From contig ML210548.1 of assembly GCA_004369085.1 (NCBI GenBank), positions 1-17,175 of the forward strand: a DNA stretch of 17,175 bases, written 5' to 3'. Made by a program: the position numbers and the translations under genes. The first letter of the stretch is position 1. The number at the start of each line of letters is the position of its first letter. A model generated the notes under the pieces. That model worked only from the letters and a program-made list of their open reading frames with translations, was not told the origin of the DNA and ran no database searches. This DNA comes from Coprinopsis marcescibilis. Lineage: Eukaryota; Basidiomycota; Agaricomycetes; Agaricales; Psathyrellaceae. This document shows positions 10,122-17,175 of this stretch, in pieces.

Positions 10122-10227
10122 ATCTTGTCCTCATGTAAAATGATATCAATGAATGCCACATCTGGCACATGGTCCTTGAGCAGTGGTAGTGGCTGTAATA
10201 TGAGGAGCAAATTTGCCAGAATCTTCC
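10122..10227. other. junction between NLR remnant and gypsy remnant
   Basis: About 100 bp of unclear origin. The minus strand reads as semi-coherent protein in more than one frame but with stops, so it may be degraded upstream NLR sequence. The exact break is not visible. Confidence 0.35.
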
Positions 10228-11261
10228 TTATTTCTTGTGGTTGATAATTACTTCCACTTTGTACTCTTCTTGTCTATCAATAAGATCAGGTGGTGGTGTC
10301 ATGTGTGAAGGGCTGTGCATGTTGGTTTCCATGTATGGAGAGAGCTGTATGGTATGGAAGACATCATGGATCTTCCATTGTTCCGGTAAAGCAAGGCAAT
10401 AAGAGACTGGTTCTATGACTTCTGTTATCTTGAAAGGTCCTTCCTGTTTTGGTCTTATCTTGTTAGAGAGGTATTGCTGATTGAGGTTCTTGGCTTCTAG
10501 CCACACTTTGTTGCCTAGTTTTAAGGGAGTGACATCATTTTGTGACCTGTTGATCATCTGATTACAGGCTAGTTTGTGTGCGGTGATTGCTTCTTTTCAC
10601 AATAAGGTGAGGTCCATCATTCTTTCTTCTACCAATGGAATGTTTGACTGTTCAAAGGCTTCTGGGATGCCTTGTGGTTGGAGTCCCATGATTAATTCAA
10701 ATGGTGCCTTCTGGTTATCTGCCTGTTGTTGGTTGTTGTAAGTGAATTTGAGCATGGGGAGGTGATCTTTCAAGGTTTCAGGGTGGTTGACACAGTAATA
10801 CCCAAGTATGTTTGGACCTCTTGAAGTCCTCATTCGGAATTCCCATCGGTTTGAGGGTGATAGACAGTGGAGAGTCAGGAATTGATTACAAGTCTTTTCA
10901 GTACTTCTCAATGGGATTTTGCAGCAAAGTTGGGTTCTCAGTCTGAAATGATTCATTCAAGGATACTGAAATGTCAAAAGGTTGTGTTGATAATCATCTT
11001 TCCTGTGGTTTCTGCACAAACCTCTTTGTTGCAAGGAGTGAAAGTCACCCCCTTTGTAAGTCCTTGATCCACCTGGATCAAGATGGAGTCATAGCCAGAC
11101 ATGAGATCCATTGTGACAAAGGCAAAAGGTTGGTGTGACCTGGTTGACTTGTTTGGAATGAGGGTCGGTTTTAATGGTCAACAGTTAATTTTGAACTGTT
11201 GACATATTGTGCATCCTTTAACATAGTCTCGTACATCTCCTCTGAGGATGATTCTATTTGA
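10228..11261 (-). pseudogene. Ty3/gypsy integrase remnant (downstream half of split element)
   Basis: Reading the minus strand from 11261 down: DVRDYVKGCTICQQFKI (the CxxC of the integrase zinc-binding domain), MDLMSGYDSIL (first catalytic Asp), a degraded ISD segment (second Asp, followed by TGA), TVYHPQTDGNSE (catalytic Glu, followed by TGA) and TYNNQQQADNQKAPFELIMG. Then comes 10557-10228, an integrase C-terminal domain (LKLGNKVWLEAKNL, GPFKITEVI) leading into the start of a chromodomain-like segment (EEYKVEVIINHKK). Several frames are needed, so the gene is dead. It continues on the other side of the MULE insertion at 15778-16590. Confidence 0.82.
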
Positions 11262-11859
11262 AAACCCGTTATGACGGGTTTGTTTGGAAACCCCCCCGAA
11301 CAATCAAAATGTGGGTGACGGGCACCCTCCGAGCATCAGCGCCGGGCAACGGGGGCCCATATGGTGGTACCGACTCTCGGGTGCTGTTCGCATGTGCCAT
11401 ATTTCCCTTTTGGATTGATTAAGGCGGTAACGCGACTTGAGGCTCGAATTGGTGGGCGCTTGTTCGCGTCGCAGAATTTCAATCGACTTGTTTACCAAGC
11501 AGCTCATGTAGCCTTGCCAACATAATTAATGTAACGAAATGTCTTGATAAATTAGAATGGGCTGCTGTGCAGCTTGGCAAAGGAAACACGCTTGAACTTG
11601 CGCAAATCCGGTTTCGACTCCGTCATTCCTAAATTTACTGGGCTAATTGGAAACAAAGCGAACGTACCTACGTGGTCTTATTGCTAAAATACGCTTGTGA
11701 AGTACCTGAAGCTTTCTCAACCGGCTAAATCTCTATATCCCGGCATAAACTACTATAAAAGCTTGAACTCTGAGCTCACAGAACACACGCAAATTTAACG
11801 CGCTCAACTTCAACTCTTTCAACTCCCAAAGCTCCTTGCATCCAACCACACTCTCAAAA
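11262..11859 (+). other. MULE 5' end and upstream region
   Basis: This 600-bp stretch has no recognisable protein. It holds the element's left terminus (palindrome at about 11262-11282) and, near its end, a TATA box. It most likely represents the subterminal region and promoter. Confidence 0.5.
11754..11760 (+). promoter_or_regulatory. TATA box of the MULE gene
   Basis: TATAAAA lies about 105 bp upstream of the first ATG (11860), a typical distance for a fungal core promoter with a short leader. Confidence 0.5.
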
Positions 11860-14800
11860 ATGACCCCTTCAAAAACTACTCTACACCTGTGCCGAATCAA
11901 CTCTACTCTAACGAGTTCTTTAATCACATCACATTCTCTCTTGCCGCGAAGATGCCCTACCCAACCATTGCGCCGGACCGTTCGCTCACAATGTGGACCT
12001 TTGACCCTGATACCCCCACCAACATGGCTGCGATGGAAGTGGATGAAGGCAAGGCCATACCATCGAGTCGTGACCTTCATCCGATCGTCTCTCAGATGGA
12101 GCGCGCATATAACGAGGGTTCTCGCTCAGTTGTTATCACCCTTACCACGGGTGGTCGCACCAAGAACCTGGTTTATCATTTCATGAAGGTACGCACTCTT
12201 GGCTCTGCACTGCTGGTAAATCTTGGGCTTATTTTAGGAATGGGACAGATCCGACTCTGCGTTAACGTTAACAACAACCATGGCCCAATTACGCAGGCAA
12301 AGGATATCTTTACTCGACTGTCCAGCCTTCTCTCTCCTTTGCTGAGGTTGAAACTTGGTCAGTCTTGTATTTGCTCGCAGATACAAGGCTTCATGGTTGG
12401 CACGTTCCCTCTCTACAAGCTTGGCACGCTTCTCGGAGAGGAGTGGATCGAGGAGGATGTTCTCAATGCTTTATGCGAGCTTTGCTACTTCCGAACGCAC
12501 CCAAATGTCATTAATGGGTCTGGCAAATCCATGGCTCGATCTCTTGTTGTTCCGACGCTGCTGGCAAGCAACGTCTGCTACCTTCTAGAGGCGCCGTCTG
12601 CTCATGACTTCAAAAAGCGCTCAGCACTGTCAACTGCAAACATCCGACTCCTGCAACGCTATGTTTGATCTTGCCCTCCTACTGTTATTCACATGGTATC
12701 TTGCGACGACGGCCACTTCTCTGCACAGACATACCATGCGCATAGTGGGCGCTTAGAGCATCGAGACTCTCTCAGCCGCCCTCCTTCCCCTCATCTTCTC
12801 CCAACCTTCCATGGGATATTGAAGGACACTGGACTTCCACTTCCGGAGACTATATCAACTGTTCCGGTCCCCATGCAGCGTCAAGCCTATGGGAGCTGCG
12901 GAATCGCTGCCTTAAACTTTGTGGAGACGCAGCTGGACCCAGGAAAGATTCAGTGGACAGATGCAGCATCAACGTATCTACGCAATGTTGCTTTGCACAG
13001 TCTAGTTGTGTTTCATCTTGTTGCTGAACTCAAGAATACGGTGAGTACAGAATTGGCATCTGACTTTGCATATGGCTAACGTTATCGAATGCAGGAATCG
13101 TCAACCTGGTTTATACCACAGATGCAATCGGATAATGACAAGTCAATTTTGTCCTTGGACCACACGGTAGTACCGGATGCTTATTATGAAGACTTTAACC
13201 TTTATTCGCCAATGGTAAGACATATACAGCCTTGTACAGAAACATTTTGCTGATTTCTCGATGATTTAGATTTATCATCCAATTCATGACTTCTTAGAAG
13301 CTCTTGACAAGGAGAGCTTTCAGGAGCTGGTAAGCATCTAGTATCCCTAACAGTGTTGGTTTATCTCTAATTCTCAACTTGTTATCAACGACATTAGATG
13401 CTTGATGGTACTGAGAGCATTAGTTTATCTGTGTCATGCTTTTCTCGTGCAAAGCTTGACCAACCAGTGCCTATGATGTCCAACAAGCGCCCAAAGATCA
13501 AGCAAGAGCGCATCACCCCACCCCCTAGCACATCAATGGCAAAGCTTGACCAACCGGTGCCTATGACGTCCAGCAAGTGCCCGAAGATCAAGCAGGAGCG
13601 CATCACCCCACCTGCCTCAGACCCAATCCCCAAAGTCAAAACGTGCAGTATCGTCGATTTGACAGCATCCAGTCCAGTCACCACTCCAGTCAAATCTGAA
13701 CCTCCACACATCATCAACCTTACAGCCCAGGATCAAGCTGTTCGCAAGCGCTCCTGGTCAATCATCTCCATTTCCGACTCGTCTTCCTCTGACCCCAAGG
13801 AGCTTGCGGTTGCCTTATCAAGAACGAAGCAAGCAAAGAAAAGGTGGGGCTCAGAGGCTATCAGCACCAACATTGCTGTTGGATCAGTCTTTCGGAGTCC
13901 GGATGAGGCAAAGAAAGCAATCTTTTCTGCACAGGAGGCGTTGGGATTTGTCTGGCGTATTGCGCAGTCAAAGCGGGACTCGGGAGGAGTGCAGCGCAAG
14001 ATGACCTTTCGATGCCGCAGCTACCAAGTCCATAACCCAACACACTCAAAGTTTATCGACCCGTCAGATCATCGAAAAGGCAAATCAGTTCGAACAGGCT
14101 GCTTTGCGCAGGTCAACCTCAACCGAATTGGCGCATCAGGACTCTGGAATATTACTCTCGTCGACTTCGATCACAACCATGGTTGTGAACTGGCTCCAGG
14201 AGCAAAACCTCCACAGCAGCCAACTCAGAAGCAGAAGGACGTGGTTGCAGAATATGTCTCATCTGCGGGGACAACATTCAATCGAAGCCAGATCTCAGCA
14301 ATTGTCAAGACACAATTCCCGGACCAACCTCTCGAGCCCAGACAGTTGTTGAACATCATGAATTCGGTCAAGAGGGAGGCCCGAGAAGAGACCGCACGAC
14401 TGGGAGGTGATGTTCAAAGCATCCTGGCACGACTGCAGGAGCTCAAGGCAGAGGACCCTAATTGGCAGTTTGATATCCGGCTGGACAGCAACCAACGCCT
14501 CATTTCGATTTGGTGGCAGTCTCCAGCACAGGCTAGCCTCACCCGGTGCTTCCACGATATTCTGCTAACCGATGACACCTACAACCGCAACCAGTATGGA
14601 TACCCCCTTAATATCGGCGTCGGCATCGATAACTTTGGACGTTCGCGAGTTCTTTGGTTCTGCATCCACGAGACCGAGGATATCCCCTCATATTCATGGA
14701 TCTTTCAACGTCACCTCCAGAGTGCTGGCTCACCCCCAGAAATCCTTATCTCCAACCAGCATGAATCAATTATACGCAGCGCAGAGATCACCATGCCACT

Positions 14801-15777
14801 CACACACCATCTCTACTGTCTGCACCATCTCAACGGGAATATTCCAACCAACCTTCGCCCCATACTTGGACCACAGTGGAAGGAGTTCACCACTCGCTTT
14901 TGGGCTGTCTATCGGGCTATCTCTCCCAACCAGTTTGAAGAGCTGTGGGAAGCGTTACTGGTCAGTTTCCCCCGCACATGGCCATACCTTGCTGAGCTCT
15001 ACACATGTCGCCAGCGATGGGCATGGGCTTGGATTGGAGTACTGTTTACTGCCGGTGTTCGCACAAGCGGCCGAGTTGAGGTTGAAAACCGCATAACCAA
15101 GGCTATTACCAGCCCCAAGTCAAGCCTGTATCAAGCTTTTGTCGCTCTCAACGAGAGAAGCACTCAGCAGTCTGTCCGCGAAGTGACAGAGTTCCGACAG
15201 GTCAGTAACAACTTTCCATTGCAGTTTTGACTCGTTTATAACTATTCAGCAACAGTCGTCTCGGCGCCAACATGACACCCCAATCGAGTCAATCTTTCGA
15301 GGTCCACTTACGTTGGTTCGCAACTTTGCTGGTCCGTTCGCAGTTCAAGAAGTCTACCAGCAGATGTCGCTCAGCGTCTACTATCGCACAGAGCTGGTTC
15401 AGCTACCACCACATCTGAGATCATGGGTACGTTCTTTTTTTTTTTTTTAATGAATATTCTCGTATCAAAGACTCACCCCATAACGTCTGATTTATTAGAA
15501 TGACACAGTCGAGTTTTCAACAGTTGCTACATCATTCTCTTGGTCGAATGGCGAGGAAACAGTGGGTGTCATCAAGTATTGGCCTCATTTTGTCGTCTAA
15601 CAAAGCCCACAGCGAATGATCAACACATTTCAGAACGACACCACTCATCTATCGATGGAATGGCTCCTTCGTCTCATGCGCAATCATGGGCTCCACCCAC
15701 ACCACATATATAGAGTCTCGCATCTGGACTCTGGAATGGTTCATTACGTTGCAATCCTACCAGAGCAGTGCTATATG
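11860..15777 (+). pseudogene. Ulp1-like protease / FAR1 zinc finger / MULE transposase fusion, decayed
   Basis: The frame reads through 11889-12668, 12669-13040, 13095-13214, 13270-13329, 13398-15200, 15250-15426, 15499-15561 and 15613-15777, joined by GT-AG introns of about 50-72 bp in phase 0. The N-terminal part resembles a C48 (Ulp1-like) cysteine protease: EEWIEEDVLNALCEL, His 12714-12716, Asp 12765-12767, a Gln shortly before Cys 12897-12899 (YGSCGIAALNF). A Ser/Thr linker with SUMO-type motifs follows, then a FAR1-like Cys/His finger (FRCRSY ... DFDHNHGCE) and a MULE domain (DDTYNRNQYGYPL, HHLYCLHHLNGNI, RVEVEN). Damage: ATG 11860 is out of frame with the domain, a probable 1-nt deletion near 12250, TGA at 12666-12668, Asn (14754-14756) at the second catalytic Asp, and truncation before the expected SWIM finger. 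It was a nuclear self-mobilising protein; this copy is not functional. Confidence 0.75.
13449..13628 (+). repeat. 90-bp in-frame tandem duplication (2 copies)
   Basis: Copy 1 starts at 13449 and copy 2 at 13539, with period 90 bp (30 codons). Each encodes AKLDQPVPM...PKIKQERITPP. The copies differ by a few substitutions, so the duplication is not brand new. It doubles a psi-K-x-E motif. Confidence 0.85.
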
Positions 15778-16590
15778 CTCAAGTTTGCCAGGGTGTCCTG
15801 CAAGGATCAAATCATGATGGCCACATGTTATCTGTCATTGAACTTGTAATTGAACTGGGTGAGGTATGTGTACCATCTGGCTTGTCTTCAGTTCAATTTT
15901 TGTGTTTCCCAAAAGTAGGATAGGTTTTTATGATCCGGTAGTACTTCGATTGGATGTTGGGCTCCCATTAAATAGTGTTGCCATTTGGTGAAGGCTCAGA
16001 TAAGAGCCAAGAGTTCTCGGTCATAAATTTCATAGTTTCATTTGGTTGGTGAGGGTTTTTGAAATGAATGATACTGGATGTCATGCTCCATTGGTGTGTT
16101 AAGCTGGATGAGAACAGCTCCTGTTGTGTATTTCAACACATTGCTTTTGACTTGGAAAGGTCTTTCCAAGTTGGGCATGATCAAAACTGGCTGTTCTGTA
16201 AATCAATGTTTCAGTGTGTCAAATGCCATTTGTCATTGGGGTGTCCACTTGAATGAAACTCCGTTTTGAAGAAGTTCATTCATTGATTTCATGAGTTCAA
16301 AATGAACCTTCGATAGAAGTTTCCAAATCCTAAGAAAGACCTTTCTTGCTTCACAGTTTTCAGCACTGGCCAATCTTGAATTCCAGCAACCTTTTTGGGA
16401 ACCATGGAGATTTGTCCTTCTTTGATGATCATGCCAAGATATTTGATGTGTTCTTGGCAAAACTGACATTTTTCTGGTTTCAAATAAAGGTTGTTCTCCT
16501 TGAGGACCTGGTGGGTCTTCCATGTGTCTTCAATCATCTTTTTCTTGGTTTTGGTAAAGATGATGTGAGTTGAGTGAGGGGGATCTTGAT
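15778..16590 (-). pseudogene. Ty3/gypsy reverse transcriptase-RNase H remnant (upstream half of split element)
   Basis: On the minus strand from 16590 down: [22 protein letters not shown] and [14 protein letters not shown] (3' part of the reverse transcriptase), [40 protein letters not shown] and RQARWYTYLTQFNYKF (RNase H region), then HHDLILAGHPGKLE (integrase zinc-binding start), where the MULE begins. The YxDD active site would lie upstream of 16590 and is missing. At least four in-frame TGA codons sit where the family has Arg or a similar residue (15888-15890, 15996-15998, 16038-16040 and probably one more near 16176). The linker between RNase H and integrase seems shortened. Non-functional. 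Confidence 0.82.
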
Positions 16591-16630
16591 TTTTCATGCA
16601 TAGTTCTGATGAGTACATTACACTCACCCA
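16591..16630. other. junction between gypsy remnant and minisatellite
   Basis: About 40 bp of unassigned sequence where the reverse transcriptase homology stops. Confidence 0.35.
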
Positions 16631-16949
16631 CCACTCTCCGTAGAGTCTTCAGAGACTTTGTGAAGACTCTTCGAGGACTATGTGAAGACTTTACAGAGAC
16701 TTTGTGAAGAGTCTTCGAGGATTGTACGAAGACTCTTCGGAGACTTTGTGAAGAGTCTCCGGAGAGTCTTCGAAGAGTCTCTGGAGAGTCTTCAAAGAGT
16801 CTCCGAAGAGTCTTCACAAGGTCTTTGAAGAGTCTCCGAAGACACTGCAGAGAGTCTTTGAAGACTCTTCATAGAGTCTCTGAAGAGTCTGTGAAGAGTC
16901 TCTATACAATCCTCAAAGAGTCTTCACAAAGTCTCTGAAGACTCTCCAA
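16631..16949 (+). repeat. 11-bp minisatellite, about 29 units
   Basis: The stretch parses without any insertion or deletion into consecutive 11-mers close to AGAGTCTYYGA (for example AGAGTCTTCGA, AGAGTCTCTGG, AGACTTTGTGA). Units differ by substitutions but stay in register. The unit is close to its own inverse (GAAGACTC/GAGTCTTC), so the array can fold into many hairpins. The minus strand reads through part of it as an 11-residue protein repeat, which is a by-product of an 11-bp period. Confidence 0.9.
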
Positions 16950-17021
16950 GGTCCTCATAATATTTATGAATACTGTATTTGTAGGAATTGTTTAGTAGAA
17001 CATGAAAAATAAGTCTTTGGA
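16950..17021. other. short spacer after the minisatellite
   Basis: AT-rich. The end may hold degraded coding sequence of the KDZ-associated protein in another frame (SLEWM), which would imply a frameshift. Confidence 0.3.
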
Positions 17022-17175
17022 ATGGATGGTGTAATCTTAGCTGCAGATAATCATTCCTGCTCTGAGTGCACTTATGCTTACAATGCTACATCAGACATCT
17101 TGGATGGAAAGCCAGTTCCAATAAAGGTTGATAATGCAGGGTTGGTAAATATAGCTGTGGTAGATGGAGTTGTGA
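17022..17175 (+). CDS. partial KDZ-transposase-associated cysteine-cluster protein
   Basis: The frame starting at 17022 reads MDGVILAADNHSCSECTYAY, then NATSDIL and VVDGVV, and leaves the window open. The AADNHSCSECT...ATSDI block strongly resembles the cysteine-cluster (CxC-type) proteins that accompany Kyakuja-Dileera-Zisupton transposases in mushroom genomes; in these the CxxC pair probably binds zinc. An in-frame TAA lies just upstream (17010-17012), and the better upstream match is in another frame, so the copy may be broken or the ATG may be internal to an exon. Only about 51 codons are visible. Confidence 0.55.
   Translation, partial: MDGVILAADNHSCSECTYAYNATSDILDGKPVPIKVDNAGLVNIAVVDGVV

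Larger units (their letters stand above)
11262..15777 (+). mobile_element. Mutator-like (MULE) element nested in the gypsy remnant, right end lost
   Basis: Gypsy integrase sequence stops at about 11261 and resumes on the same strand at about 15778. The DNA between holds one plus-strand MULE gene. The left end begins near AAAACCCGTTATGACGGGTT, a small palindrome (AAACCCGT/ACGGGTTT). No inverted copy of it exists near 15778, and the transposase reading frame runs directly into gypsy sequence, so the right terminus has been deleted. Target duplication cannot be established; CTATTTG (left) and CTATATG (right) are similar but probably coincidental. Confidence 0.72.

Noticed and set aside
15589..15600. 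In-frame TAA in the MULE C-terminal region as a premature stop
   Set aside because: It lies in a probable intron (15562-15612, GTGGGT donor, CTAAC branch-like site, CCACAG acceptor) whose removal keeps the frame.
11254..15777. CTATTTG / CTATATG as target duplication of the MULE
   Set aside because: Only 6 of 7 bases match and the right TIR is missing, so the similarity is most likely chance.
16530..16817. 95-codon minus-strand frame with an 11-residue repeat
   Set aside because: It is produced by reading an 11-bp minisatellite; 33 bp gives an 11-residue period automatically. No sign of a real protein.
1..17175. CRISPR arrays, tRNA, rRNA or bacterial operons
   Set aside because: No spacer-repeat structure, no cloverleaf-like or rRNA sequence recognised, and abundant spliceosomal introns show a eukaryotic genome.

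Overview
The window looks like a transposon-rich stretch of a basidiomycete (probably Agaricomycete) genome. The grounds are short spliceosomal introns (about 45-75 bp, GTRNGT...YAG), repeat families typical of mushroom genomes (Ty3/gypsy, Mutator-like, KDZ-associated cysteine clusters), a NACHT/ankyrin-type protein remnant and an alpha-kinase. No rRNA, tRNA or CRISPR array was recognised. Assignments come from reading motifs by eye; no database was searched.

Layout. (1) 1-2265: GC-rich flank with no recognisable protein, perhaps the remnant of an intron-containing gene. (2) 2275-7982: a 5,708-bp TIR transposon with 239-bp terminal inverted repeats (5 differences) and a 9-bp target duplication ACCATGTAT on both sides. 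It carries two divergent genes that both splice into complete reading frames: a 428-aa integrase-core (DDE) transposase on the minus strand (7 exons) and a 681-aa zinc-ribbon/alpha-kinase protein on the plus strand (12 exons). They share a 680-bp intergenic promoter. This is the highlight of the window: an apparently young, intact element with an unusual kinase passenger or accessory gene. (3) 7992-8451: non-coding. (4) 8452-10121 minus: 3' part of a NACHT-ankyrin (NLR-like) gene with a frame break and no NTPase domain. (5) 10228-16590 minus: a decayed Ty3/gypsy element whose integrase zinc-binding region was split by a later Mutator-like (MULE) insertion at about 11262-15777. The MULE encodes an Ulp1-like cysteine protease, a linker rich in SUMO-type motifs, a FAR1-like zinc finger and a MULE transposase. 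It has a premature TGA, a probable frameshift, an Asp-to-Asn change at a catalytic position and a lost right end. (6) 16631-16949: an in-register 11-bp minisatellite. (7) 17022-17175: the start of a KDZ-transposase-associated cysteine-cluster protein, cut by the window edge.

Two ages of element are visible. The 5.7-kb element is clean, while the gypsy and MULE copies carry changes of the CpG C-to-T type (TGA where the family has Arg; AAC where it has GAC), suggesting methylation-driven or RIP-like decay. In the intact element I infer that the transposase acts on the 239-bp ends and that the co-expressed kinase modifies the transposase or a host factor; nothing in the sequence proves the kinase target.
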